Assembly (NCBI GenBank): GCA_020343555.1
Contig: CP070800.1
Span: forward strand, 1,485,809-1,508,575
Direction of reading: 5' to 3'
From: Dehalococcoidales bacterium
GTDB lineage: Bacteria; Chloroflexota; Dehalococcoidia; Dehalococcoidales; UBA2162
DNA: 22,767 nucleotides
Under the pieces are notes generated by a model, which did no database searches, had not been told where the DNA came from, and saw only the letters and a list, made by a program, of their open reading frames with translations. Position numbers and translations under genes: made by a program. The first letter of the stretch is position 1. Every line of letters begins with the position of its first letter. Shown piece after piece: positions 1 to 7,747 of the stretch.

Positions 1-12
1 AAACGAACAAAC

Positions 13-113
13 GTCATCCTGAGTTCTCGCCGGAGTCGGGTCGAAGTGTTTCATTCGATACAGAAAGGAGATTTTTCGGTCGTTCCGATAAATCGAGACT
101 CCCTCAGAATGAC
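13..113. repeat. MITE-like palindromic intergenic element
   Basis: The ends are 11-bp imperfect inverted repeats: GTCATCCTGAG at 13-23 and CTCAGAATGAC at 103-113, with one mismatch. The interior has no open frame of note. It resembles short non-coding repeats that are scattered in many copies between genes of Dehalococcoidia-like genomes; that family link is from memory. Only one copy is visible here, so the repeat nature is inferred from the symmetry. Confidence 0.5.
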
Positions 114-221
114 AATTTTCGGACAATCTTTGTTTGTAACAGAGCTAAGAGACAAGTTTGTGTAAAGACAGGATAGATTCTACGGTCGCTATACATTCTC
201 AGAGTTGCAATGAAATGTAAC

Positions 222-251
222 TTGACTACGCGAAATTAGCGGAACTACAAT
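222..251 (+). promoter_or_regulatory. Sigma70-type promoter of the SDR gene
   Basis: A -35 box TTGACT (222-227) and a -10 box TACAAT (246-251) are separated by 18 bp. Transcription would start near 258, giving a leader of about 20 nt that ends in the GGAGGG ribosome site at 266-271. Confidence 0.55.
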
Positions 252-278
252 TCAGGTACTTATCTGGAGGGAGTGAAC

Positions 279-1289
279 ATGGATAATATTCTTAACGTTG
301 AACCACTGTCTATGGACAAGACAGGACTGGAAAAGGATGCGTTGAAGGGTGATGTGGCGGTGGTTACAGGCGGAGCCAGTAATATAGGGCTGGGAACCGC
401 CAGAAGCCTGGCATGGCTTGGGATAAAAGTCGTAATAGTCGACATCAATCCTGAAACGGGTTATGCCGCCGAGGAACTGATAAACGAGGAAAATGGACCT
501 GATTCAGCATTATTCGTTCTTACTGACGTTGCCGATGAAACCAGCATGAGAAACATGGCGGAAAAAGCTTTCAGAAAATTCAGTAAAGTGGATATTCTTA
601 TCAACAATGCAATGGATATGTCACTGGGAGGTCAGATACTGAACTCAAGGATTTCCCAACTGGACAGGCAGTATGCAATCTCCGCTCGTGGAACGATGAT
701 AGGGATTCAGCTGTTCGTGCCGGGTATGGTGAGAAGAAAACATGGTGTGGTAACCTATTCATCCACCGCTTTCCGTTACCCCGTAGGCCCAAGCAATTAT
801 TGCGCGGCAAAAGCCGCAGCCACCTCAATTATGATGTCAATGGCAAATGAGTTAGGACCGGTGGAAGAGACAGGAGTATCCGTATTCTGTTTCATTCCGG
901 CAGGTGTCAGCGCTCCGAGACCTACACCTGTCAAAATTCAACCTTCGATATGGGAACCTGAAAGAAAAGAATCAGGAGGCGCCTTTTTTGGGCGCGGGAT
1001 GCCCGGATATGAAGGAATGATCCCACCTCAGGACTGCGGCGCAGCACTTTCATACTCGATAACCCGGGCTAAAGAGCTGCACGGCTCCGGAATAATACTC
1101 CAGCAAGCACTCAGACAGATGGACTGGCCGTTCCCAAAGCCAGAAACAGTACCGACTTCCGATCTAGAGAGGATTAGCGAGCACGGTCTTTCGATGATAT
1201 TCTCGATAATGGGCCCCGGTTTCCCGGATCAGAAAGTACCGCTGAACTCGATTAACAGGTCGGACCAGGTACCGGATCCGTTTGAGTAA
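279..1289 (+). CDS. SDR family NAD(P)-dependent oxidoreductase
   Basis: Short-chain dehydrogenase/reductase, probably oxidising or reducing an alcohol/ketone pair; substrate not predictable. Residue numbers are from ATG 279. The glycine-rich cofactor loop TGGASNIGLG is at 30-39, an Asp follows strand 2 at 55 (favours NAD), NNAM at 109-112 stands in for the usual NNAG, and the catalytic set is Ser161/162, Tyr174 and Lys178 (YxxxK). At 336 residues it is longer than the usual 250, with about 80 extra C-terminal residues. ATG 279 is preferred over an in-frame GTG at 273 because GGAGGG at 266-271 is 7 nt from the ATG but only 1 nt from the GTG. It stands alone with its own promoter; the parA promoter follows within 30 bp. 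Family is certain, role is not. Confidence 0.9.
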   Translation: MDNILNVEPLSMDKTGLEKDALKGDVAVVTGGASNIGLGTARSLAWLGIKVVIVDINPETGYAAEELINEENGPDSALFVLTDVADETSMRNMAEKAFRKFSKVDILINNAMDMSLGGQILNSRISQLDRQYAISARGTMIGIQLFVPGMVRRKHGVVTYSSTAFRYPVGPSNYCAAKAAATSIMMSMANELGPVEETGVSVFCFIPAGVSAPRPTPVKIQPSIWEPERKESGGAFFGRGMPGYEGMIPPQDCGAALSYSITRAKELHGSGIILQQALRQMDWPFPKPETVPTSDLERISEHGLSMIFSIMGPGFPDQKVPLNSINRSDQVPDPFE

Positions 1290-1295
1290 TATTCA

Positions 1296-1343
1296 GCAAA
1301 TGCGTAAAAGAGTATTGACGTAATTGCGCAAATGCGTTATAAT
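1296..1343 (+). promoter_or_regulatory. parA promoter with two repeated operator-like sites
   Basis: TTGACG (1315-1320) and a consensus TATAAT (1338-1343) are 17 bp apart, a near-ideal vegetative promoter. GCAAATGCGT occurs at 1296-1305 and again at 1328-1337, 32 bp apart (about three helical turns). The second copy fills the spacer up to the -10 box and overlaps a TTGCGCAA palindrome at 1324-1331. A protein bound here would block RNA polymerase, so autoregulation by the ribbon-helix-helix or ParA product is the likely reading. Confidence 0.7.
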
Positions 1344-1363
1344 ACCGGCAGAGGTAAAAACCG

Positions 1364-2149
1364 ATGCCGGTTATTTGTATCGTCAACCAGAAAGGCGGAG
1401 TTGGTAAGACCACCACAGCGGCTGCCCTCGCCGAGGGACTCGCCGAACATAAAAAGCGGATTCTCCTCATAGACTGGGATCCCCAGGCAAGTCTGACCAT
1501 CACGTCGGGATTTAGTCCTGAAGACCTGGAAAAGACAGGATACAACGTTCTTAACAGCATCATTAGAGAAAATGAACCAGTCAATATCCAGGATGTAATA
1601 CTCCACACCAGGAATCCTGATATAGATCTGGTACCGGCGAATATCGAATTATCACAGGCCCAGCTTGATCTGGTAAGTGCTTTCACCCGGGAAGCTATAT
1701 TGAAGGAAATGATACAGCCGGTGCGTAATGAATATGACTACATTCTTATCGATTGTCTTCCCAGCCTGGCATTGCTGACTATTAACGCACTGACTGCTGC
1801 AGACAGCGTGATTATACCGGTGCAAGCCGATTTCCTGGCAATGAAAGGGCTTGCATTGTTGTTAGATACCATTATCAAAGTTAAAGAGAAGCTGAATCCG
1901 CGACTGGAAATATCCGGTATATTATTCACCATGACTAATCTGCGGACTTTACATAGCAAGGAAGTCATTGATGTTACAAAAAAGGCTTTCGGCGACCGGA
2001 TAAGGGTGTTCGATACTCTTATCCCAACTACTGTACGGTTCAAAGAAGCCCCGGCTGCAGGTGAATCTATACTTAGTTACGATTCCGGTTCAGCAGGGGC
2101 TGAAGCTTATCGATTACTCACGAGAGAGGTGATGAATGAAAAGGGCTAG
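1364..2149 (+). CDS. parA: ParA/Soj-type partition ATPase
   Basis: Deviant Walker ATPase of the ParA/MinD superfamily, which moves DNA or protein cargo over the nucleoid through ATP-dependent dimerisation. The deviant P-loop with signature Lys10 spans residues 10-17 (KGGVGKTT), the A' box LIDWDPQ 35-41, and the Walker B strand with Asp128 lies at 124-130 (ILIDCLP). The 261 residues contain no N-terminal DNA-binding extension, as in Soj-like or type Ib ParA. GAGGT at 1351-1355 lies 8 nt from the ATG. The 3' end overlaps the next gene by 14 bp, so the two are made as a pair. The partner is a ribbon-helix-helix protein rather than a classical ParB, and the replication genes usual near chromosomal parAB are absent, so this is an accessory partition-like module. 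Confidence 0.92.
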   Translation: MPVICIVNQKGGVGKTTTAAALAEGLAEHKKRILLIDWDPQASLTITSGFSPEDLEKTGYNVLNSIIRENEPVNIQDVILHTRNPDIDLVPANIELSQAQLDLVSAFTREAILKEMIQPVRNEYDYILIDCLPSLALLTINALTAADSVIIPVQADFLAMKGLALLLDTIIKVKEKLNPRLEISGILFTMTNLRTLHSKEVIDVTKKAFGDRIRVFDTLIPTTVRFKEAPAAGESILSYDSGSAGAEAYRLLTREVMNEKG

Positions 2150-2477
2150 AGTTACCGAAGAAAATGCATATGGAAGAGCACTGGATAGACTGACCGGTAA
2201 TGATACTAAGACGGCAACTCCCACACCTCCACCCGAACAGGTTATACCGGATCCGCAATCCACCACTATTAAACTTTCAGTCTTTCTTAACAGGCAGGAA
2301 GATGAATACCTGGAGAATCTATCGTCTACCGCCAAATTCAGCGGGGGAAAGAAAATAAGCAAGACCCGGCTTGTGGAAAATATGGTTAAAGCTTTCAGCG
2401 ATACCGAACTCGATGTGCGTGGCGTTACAAGTGATGAAGAACTCCTTGTCAGATTGAAAGCGCAATTGCGCAAATGA
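2136..2477 (+). CDS. Small ribbon-helix-helix-like ParA partner
   Basis: 113 residues, no close match recalled. Residues 1-42 are polar and proline-rich ([12 protein letters not shown]), probably disordered. Residues 43-51 (TTIKLSVFL) look like the DNA-contacting beta strand of a ribbon-helix-helix fold, followed by helices near 53-66 and 75-88 ([12 protein letters not shown]). This layout, a flexible N-terminus then an RHH domain, is that of ParG/omega-type centromere-binding partners of type Ib ParA, whose flexible tails stimulate the ATPase. The start codon lies inside the end of parA with GAGAGGTG upstream. The stop codon falls within a cluster of repeats also present in the parA promoter, the expected targets. 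Fold assignment is by pattern only. Confidence 0.7.
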   Translation: MKRARVTEENAYGRALDRLTGNDTKTATPTPPPEQVIPDPQSTTIKLSVFLNRQEDEYLENLSSTAKFSGGKKISKTRLVENMVKAFSDTELDVRGVTSDEELLVRLKAQLRK

Positions 2478-2486
2478 GCAAATGAG
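2460..2486. repeat. Candidate partition/operator site at the module's 3' end
   Basis: A perfect 12-bp palindrome GCGCAATTGCGC (2460-2471) runs into two tandem 8-bp units GCAAATGA (2470-2477 and 2478-2485). The 13-mer AATTGCGCAAATG at 2464-2476 is identical to 1322-1334 in the parA promoter. The stretch includes the last codons and stop of the RHH gene. Confidence 0.6.
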
Positions 2487-3092
2487 TAAAACCAAGTTTT
2501 CTAGTCCCTTGTTTAGTGAGTGGTCTTTCAATTATCTAACCGATTCTTTTCCAGTATCCCTCCATTACACATATAACATGAGAGCGAATATGTTCGGCTG
2601 CGTGCGTACACCATTCCTGGAGTAAAATTAACGACCGAGTAAATAGAATCCAGGAGGATCATCCATCCATACATGAACATCTTGATAGGTCCTGCACCGA
2701 ACAGGAAAAAGCGTATCAATACCGGTTGAGAATACGAGTTTATCGGATGTTCAACCTTGTCCGGTTCCATAGATAGGCGTATCGGGCTTTCGGGGACATG
2801 AAAAGCCATCTAATCTGTAATACCAGGGATCTAACAATCTCATTCATCGCGGATAAACCTTTCTTTTTTTCTCTCACTTGTTATAACGCAAAATCCGGTC
2901 AATGGTTAGTGAGAATTTATGGATGTACGGTTTATTCCTGCCTGCCGGTATAACAGATCATTTAATAGAGAATATGCGTGTAACCAGATTCTTCTTGACT
3001 GTGAAAAAAACTGATAGCAAATTTAATACTGATCTAAATCTGAGTATCATAGTTTGATTTCCACGGCCAATTTATAGGTGAAGGAAGTCATA
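2487..3092. other. Gene-poor interval
   Basis: No RNA gene, confident coding frame or clear terminator was seen. The only long frame is the doubtful 2528-2809 minus-strand frame listed separately. From about 2840 to 3090 the sequence is AT-rich with stops in all frames. Confidence 0.5.
2528..2809 (-). CDS. Doubtful 93-codon frame, possible gene remnant
   Basis: The frame has balanced codon choice and a hydrophobic central stretch (about residues 30-63, including FFLFGAG and YGWMILLDSIYSVV), which could be a membrane segment. Against it: no Shine-Dalgarno sequence precedes the ATG, a stop codon sits directly upstream, and the C-terminal third looks random. It may be a fragment of a lost membrane protein or chance. 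No family recognised. Confidence 0.2.
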   Translation of the reverse strand: MAFHVPESPIRLSMEPDKVEHPINSYSQPVLIRFFLFGAGPIKMFMYGWMILLDSIYSVVNFTPGMVYARSRTYSLSCYMCNGGILEKNRLDN

Positions 3093-4355
3093 TCAGTTCT
3101 GGAAGTATACCGATATTCTTGTTTGTTCAAGGATATGACCATCAATTGCAGCTAATACAGAGTTTTTTGTAGCACTCCACGGTGATAGTACGACCATCGT
3201 GTCAACTGCATACAGAGTGAAACGGTATTCATGTCTTTGTCCTTGAGAGAGACATGGTCCCCCATACCCATGGTCACCGAAATTGTTTATTCCCTGGATA
3301 CTGCCATCGGGAAGCTCAGCTACTATCGGTGTATTCTCCTGTAGCGTTCTGGTATCTACCGGGATGTTGTACACAACCCAGTGAACAAACGTTGCTTGTG
3401 GTGCATCAGGATCGTCCATTATCAGCACAAATGACTTGGTTTCAAACGGGACTCCCGACCATGAGATTTCAGGCGAGATATCCTCACCCCCGCAGGTATA
3501 TAGTTCAGGTAACTCACCTTTATCGGTAAATACGGGACTCGACAGCGTAAGATCCCCGGCTTCCTCGAAATAGGCAACAACAGACATATCTTCATCTATG
3601 TTGAAAGAGACGGTGGCTTCCGAGGACGATATATCTCCACCCCAGTGATGAAATTCGTAACCGTCTGCCGGCATGGCAGTCAGGATCACTTTTGCGTGAA
3701 CATTGTATTTATCAGTGGAAGGATTAATTATACCACCGTCTGCCGGTTTAACAGACATGGTGAGATTGTATTGTTTGACTGGATTCGTCCCCGGAGCCAA
3801 TTCAAAATACACAGTAATATCCTTGTCTTCATTCATGGTTACGGCAACCGAATTAGATATGCCTGAAACATCGCCACCCCAGCTTTTTACAGCATAACCG
3901 GTTTGAGGTGTGGCTATCAGGTTTACAGTGCTTCCTTCCTTGAATTTTCCTTCCGAGGGTGTTACAGAACCTGCATAGGCAGGCTCAGATGTAACAGAAA
4001 GACTGTAATAGACTGGTTCAGGTTCAGGTTCAGGCTCAGGCGAAGGTTCTTTTTCTTCCGGTTCTTTGATTTTGAAATGAGCGGTGACGTTTTTGTTAGC
4101 ATTCATCGATATTGTCTGTTCGGTCGATGAACCCGAAACATCACCACTCCAGTGATCGAATACATACCCTTCTTTAGGAGTAGCGGTAACTCGAATATTA
4201 CTGCCTTCGTCATATGTCCCGCCTGGAGAGACTGTTCCGGAATCAGCCGGTTCTACCGACGTGGTAAGTTCATATTGAATTGGTGAACAGGCAGTAACTG
4301 CTGTCAATGTCATCAGCAGAGAAAAAACAAGTATCAGTCTCAGAATGATTTTCAT
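3093..4355 (-). CDS. Lipoprotein with three InlB-like repeats and a PEBP domain
   Basis: Exported surface lipoprotein. Counting from 4361, residues 1-24 form a signal peptide ending in lipobox VTAC, with Cys25 as the lipidation site. Three beta-grasp repeats of the divergent InlB B-repeat type follow at about 29-96, 118-186 and 198-265. Each carries a G-Y-x(4)-W-x-G-D core and ends in a V-x-A/V-x-F/YF strand. A Pro-Glu linker (101-116) separates repeats 1 and 2. Residues 271-420 form a YbhB/YbcL-type phosphatidylethanolamine-binding protein domain with DDPDAP (316-321), HWVVYNIP (327-334) and GYGGPC (365-370). Three ATG codons lie in tandem (4361, 4358, 4355). The third is chosen because AGGA at 4366-4363 is 7 nt from it and too close to the others. 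Ligand unknown; adhesion or sensing at the envelope is a guess. Confidence 0.88.
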   Translation of the reverse strand: MKIILRLILVFSLLMTLTAVTACSPIQYELTTSVEPADSGTVSPGGTYDEGSNIRVTATPKEGYVFDHWSGDVSGSSTEQTISMNANKNVTAHFKIKEPEEKEPSPEPEPEPEPVYYSLSVTSEPAYAGSVTPSEGKFKEGSTVNLIATPQTGYAVKSWGGDVSGISNSVAVTMNEDKDITVYFELAPGTNPVKQYNLTMSVKPADGGIINPSTDKYNVHAKVILTAMPADGYEFHHWGGDISSSEATVSFNIDEDMSVVAYFEEAGDLTLSSPVFTDKGELPELYTCGGEDISPEISWSGVPFETKSFVLIMDDPDAPQATFVHWVVYNIPVDTRTLQENTPIVAELPDGSIQGINNFGDHGYGGPCLSQGQRHEYRFTLYAVDTMVVLSPWSATKNSVLAAIDGHILEQTRISVYFQN

Positions 4356-4398
4356 CATCATATCCTTTCGAACCAGATATTGTTAGCTAAGTGGAGTA

Positions 4399-4427
4399 AT
4401 TTTAGAAACTTGTTGGTAAATTGTCAA
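4399..4427 (-). promoter_or_regulatory. Sigma70 promoter of the lipoprotein gene
   Basis: On the minus strand, a consensus TTGACA (4427-4422) and TAAAAT (4404-4399) are separated by 17 bp. Transcription would begin near 4392, leaving a leader of about 37 nt. Confidence 0.7.
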
Positions 4428-4517
4428 TTACATTTTGAATATTTTCCATGATACTAATGTATACATCACACAGGTATTACCTTTATGTTTCGTTTATGAT
4501 ATATTATTACTCGGAGC

Positions 4518-6038
4518 ATGTTAGCTAAAGTCATAAGTTGTGCCATTGTAGGGCTCGAAGGAGCTATCATAGAGGTAGAAACGGATATATCACCCGGTCT
4601 GCCTTCCTTCACGATCGTCGGTTTGCCTGATACTGCGGTACAGGAAGCCAGGGAGCGAGTCAGAGCTGCTATCCGTAATTCAGGTTGTACCTTCCCTATG
4701 AGACGTATTGTGGTAAATCTGGCTCCAGCCGACCTGAAAAAAGCCGGTCCTGCATATGATCTGCCGATAGCTCTGGGAATACTCCTGAGTTCCGAACAGG
4801 TCTTTGCCGATGTTTCGGAAACACTTATCCTGGGAGAACTGTCACTCGACGGCAGCCTTCGCCATACCAACGGAGTATTACCGATGGTGGCAATAGGTGT
4901 AGAACAGGGGTTTTCCACGGTTATCGTTCCTCAAGTAAATGCGAGAGAAGCGTCACTTGTGGAGGATGCTAAAATAGTCGCGGTCAACTCGCTTCCACAG
5001 CTTGTCAGCTATCTTCGGGGTGAAATAGAGAAGCCTGAATACCAGCCTGAAGAGACAGAGGAATATGAGCTTCTGATAACTACTGAAACCGATCTTGCCT
5101 ATATCAAGGGTCAGGAACATGTCAAACGCGCCCTGGAGATAGCGGCGGCTGGAGCTCATAACACGGTGATGATGGGACCTCCCGGCAGTGGCAAAACACT
5201 GCTGGCACGTACTCTTCCATCGATATTCCCTCCGATGACCAATGAAGAATCACTGGAAGTGACCAAGATATACAGCATCAGCGGATTGCTGCCATCCGAT
5301 ACTCCTCTTATAAGGCAGCGTCCTTTTCGGTCACCACATCATACGATATCGAATGCGGGACTTGTTGGCGGAGGGCATTTGCCGAAACCGGGCGAGATAA
5401 GTTTGAGTCACCGAGGTGTGCTTTTCCTCGATGAACTGCCGGAGTTCGGTCATGCTTTACTCGAAACACTACGTCAACCGCTTGAGGATAAGGTAGTCAC
5501 TATCAGCCGAGCCCAGGGAAGCGTAAGTTTTCCGGCTAATTTTATGCTGGTCGGAGCGATGAATCCCTGCCCCTGCGGGTATTTTGGCGATCCTCTGAGA
5601 CAGTGCACCTGCCCTCCAAGCGTGGTATCACGATACCAGAGACGTATCAGCGGACCGTTCATTGACCGCGTCGATATATTTGTCGAGGTACCGCATATCG
5701 AGTACGAAAAGCTGTCCGATGACAGACTTGGTGAAGAATCGTCAAAGGTGCAGGAAAGAGTGATCGCCGCCAGCGAGATTCAACGAAGGCGTTTCAATGG
5801 AACAAAACTGACTTCAAATTCAGAAATGACACCCGCCGAGGTGAGAGAATTCTGCCAGGTGGAGGATGCCGCCCAGAGTTTATTGAAATCGGCGATGAAG
5901 CAGTTATATTTGTCAGCCCGAGCTTTTCACCGGATACTGAAACTTGCCAGGACTATTGCTGATCTTGAAAATACTGATATAATTAAGGCTCATCACGTTG
6001 CTGAGGCAATACAGTACCGACCGAGAACCCAGTTATAA
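4518..6038 (+). CDS. comM: ComM/YifB family Mg-chelatase-like AAA+ ATPase
   Basis: AAA+ hexameric helicase of the ComM family. ComM promotes branch migration during integration of imported DNA in transformable species; many non-transformable bacteria keep it with an unclear role. The N-terminal S5-fold/ChlI-like domain covers about 1-170. Walker A GPPGSGKT is at 220-227 and Walker B VLFLDE at 301-306. A four-cysteine loop (Cys351, 353, 363, 365) lies in the MNPCPCGY region and arginine-bearing SGPFIDRVD at 378-386. The C-terminal Mg-chelatase lid domain is complete. At 506 residues it is standard length. The start matches the family (MLAKV), yet the only ribosome-site-like sequence (GGAG 4513-4516) is 1 nt from the ATG. 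A TATATT box at 4500-4505 with a weak TTACCT 17 bp upstream suggests a very short leader. Confidence 0.95.
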   Translation: MLAKVISCAIVGLEGAIIEVETDISPGLPSFTIVGLPDTAVQEARERVRAAIRNSGCTFPMRRIVVNLAPADLKKAGPAYDLPIALGILLSSEQVFADVSETLILGELSLDGSLRHTNGVLPMVAIGVEQGFSTVIVPQVNAREASLVEDAKIVAVNSLPQLVSYLRGEIEKPEYQPEETEEYELLITTETDLAYIKGQEHVKRALEIAAAGAHNTVMMGPPGSGKTLLARTLPSIFPPMTNEESLEVTKIYSISGLLPSDTPLIRQRPFRSPHHTISNAGLVGGGHLPKPGEISLSHRGVLFLDELPEFGHALLETLRQPLEDKVVTISRAQGSVSFPANFMLVGAMNPCPCGYFGDPLRQCTCPPSVVSRYQRRISGPFIDRVDIFVEVPHIEYEKLSDDRLGEESSKVQERVIAASEIQRRRFNGTKLTSNSEMTPAEVREFCQVEDAAQSLLKSAMKQLYLSARAFHRILKLARTIADLENTDIIKAHHVAEAIQYRPRTQL

Positions 6039-6062
6039 AAGTACCGGGAAAGTAGAGAAGTG

Positions 6063-6527
6063 ATGGATTTACCCGAGTTTTCGGGAAGAGCTCAATGTAT
6101 CGTACATCGGAACGGTAAAATACTCATGGTAAAGCACCGTCATGGTGGTGAAGAATGGTGGTGCTTGCCGGGCGGTGCAATAGAAAATGGTGAAATGCCC
6201 GAAGAAGCCGCTGTTCGTGAACTAAAGGAAGAATGCTGTGTCGATGGTAAAGTAATACGGGAGACCGGATATACCGCATATACTGTCGATGATAAATCTT
6301 ACACCTTCGAAGTAGATATTGGTAAACAGAAGCCCGTTTTGGGTGTTGATCCCGATGTTCCTTCGAGCAAACAGGTACTGGTCGATGTTCAGTGGTTGGC
6401 ATTATCAGAGATTCCTGAACGAGACCGCGTCTTCCTATGGGCTGCAGGTCTTCTAGAAACAGGAGAATTTCTCTCTGAAGTTGCCGGTTGGGGAAATATT
6501 GTAAGTTATCCTGAGACAACAGAATGA
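6063..6527 (+). CDS. NUDIX hydrolase (first copy)
   Basis: Small NUDIX hydrolase that would cleave a nucleoside diphosphate linked to another group. Counting from GTG 6060, the Nudix box begins at Gly39 with Glu45, then Arg53-Glu54-Leu55 and Glu57-Glu58. The late Gly of the consensus is Cys60. GTG 6060 and ATG 6063 are both possible; the site GAGAAG is weak. The stop overlaps the next start as ATGA. It is a paralog of the gene at 7265: both share GGxIENGExPEEAA, EIPERDRV and a WGN-x(2)-SYP ending. First of a four-gene run; substrate unknown. Confidence 0.88.
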   Translation: MDLPEFSGRAQCIVHRNGKILMVKHRHGGEEWWCLPGGAIENGEMPEEAAVRELKEECCVDGKVIRETGYTAYTVDDKSYTFEVDIGKQKPVLGVDPDVPSSKQVLVDVQWLALSEIPERDRVFLWAAGLLETGEFLSEVAGWGNIVSYPETTE

Positions 6528-7252
6528 AAAAAGAAGAAAAATATTACCTGAGATATGACGACCGTTACCGGCGTATGCATGCCAGTGGATTCGAGAGATG
6601 GGTTTCCAGTCACGAGGAAAATGCCGAGGTGTTGGAAGACATAGATAGATTTCTCGAGTACGCAGGTTATGAACCCACTAACACTTCAATAATAGAGTTC
6701 GGCTGCGGTGAGGGATTCGTTGCTGAACACCTCCTTTCCCGTGGTTACGATTACCTTGGACTGGATATTTCCAAATCTGCTATCGAGAAGGCACGGAAAC
6801 ATACCAAAACTCAAGGCAGAGATTTTTTCCTGGTGGCGGATGTTCTGAATGACCTGAACCAGATACCAGATGCTTCTTTCGATATCGCGATAGATAACCA
6901 GTGCTTTCACATGCTGGTAACTGACGAACACCGTAGGAAATATCTCAATGATATAAGAATGATTTTGAAAAAAGACGGGAAAGCGTTCTTCCGCGAATGT
7001 GTACAAGAAGAAGAGTTTATGCAGGAGATAAGTGATTTCCGGGACTGGCTGGAGAAGACCGGTAATGAGTATGATACACTCTACGACTATCCTGCATACA
7101 AGGACGATAAACAGTATACGGTACGAATTCCCAGGGTGCCGGCAAGATTCAACAATGAAGCGGGATACCGTAAAGAGCTGGAAAGAGCTGGCTTCACTGT
7201 TAAGTATTTTGCGTCGGATGGCTGGATGTGTATAATGTATGCCGGTGTGTAA
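6524..7252 (+). CDS. Class I SAM-dependent methyltransferase
   Basis: 242-residue Rossmann methyltransferase. Motif I is IIEFGCGEG at 57-65. Asp81 ends strand 2 (YLGLDIS) and would bind the SAM ribose; motif II/III is around 115-130 (SFDIAIDNQCFHM). About 55 residues precede motif I. The acceptor is not predictable; the fold is that of small-molecule methyltransferases. It overlaps the upstream NUDIX gene by 4 bp (ATGA), so translation is coupled. Confidence 0.88.
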   Translation: MKKEEKYYLRYDDRYRRMHASGFERWVSSHEENAEVLEDIDRFLEYAGYEPTNTSIIEFGCGEGFVAEHLLSRGYDYLGLDISKSAIEKARKHTKTQGRDFFLVADVLNDLNQIPDASFDIAIDNQCFHMLVTDEHRRKYLNDIRMILKKDGKAFFRECVQEEEFMQEISDFRDWLEKTGNEYDTLYDYPAYKDDKQYTVRIPRVPARFNNEAGYRKELERAGFTVKYFASDGWMCIMYAGV

Positions 7253-7264
7253 CGGGAGTAACTT

Positions 7265-7747
7265 ATGTCTGAAAGACTGGAAAGGGCTCAGTGTCTGGTA
7301 ATTAGGGAGAATAAACTTTTGATGGTGAAATTACGTTTAAAGGAGAACGGGCAGGAGTTCTGGTGTATTCCGGGCGGACATATCGAGAACGGAGAAACTC
7401 CGGAAGAAGCCGCGATTAGAGAATTGAAAGAGGAGTGCCGTGTTGATGGGGTGATTCTAGGCACGTTAAATATCAACGAAAATCCATCTGAGGAGATAAT
7501 ACTTCCTTATCATAAAGTATATTCTTTCCTGATGGATATCGGAAATCAAGAACCTGGTATAGGCATCGAACCGGAGTCTGACGAAGGTATACTGGATGTA
7601 CGCTGGCTTTCTCTCGACGAAATTCCCGAGCGAGATCGTGTTGATCTATGGATGGCAGGACTGGTTACTATGCAGGAATTTATGGATGAGGTATTGAGCT
7701 GGGGTAACGATATCAGTTACCCGGGACAAGGAAAGTACAGTGAATAA
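7265..7747 (+). CDS. NUDIX hydrolase (second copy)
   Basis: 160-residue NUDIX hydrolase, paralog of the gene at 6063. The Nudix box starts at Gly38 with Glu44, Arg52-Glu53-Leu54 and Glu56-Glu57; the consensus Gly is Arg59. It shares DVxWLxLxEIPERDRVxLW and WGN-x(2)-SYP with the first copy but has a longer loop after the box. GGGAG at 7254-7258 precedes the ATG. Its end overlaps the next methyltransferase by 8 bp. Confidence 0.88.
   Translation: MSERLERAQCLVIRENKLLMVKLRLKENGQEFWCIPGGHIENGETPEEAAIRELKEECRVDGVILGTLNINENPSEEIILPYHKVYSFLMDIGNQEPGIGIEPESDEGILDVRWLSLDEIPERDRVDLWMAGLVTMQEFMDEVLSWGNDISYPGQGKYSE

Noticed and set aside
843..851. GCAAATGAG inside the SDR gene, as in the parA repeats
   Set aside because: A single 9-mer in coding sequence (Ala-Asn-Glu), without a flanking palindrome.
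1252..1686. 144-codon minus-strand frame over the parA start
   Set aside because: Antisense shadow of a gene with clear motifs; it crosses a strong promoter and has no ribosome site.
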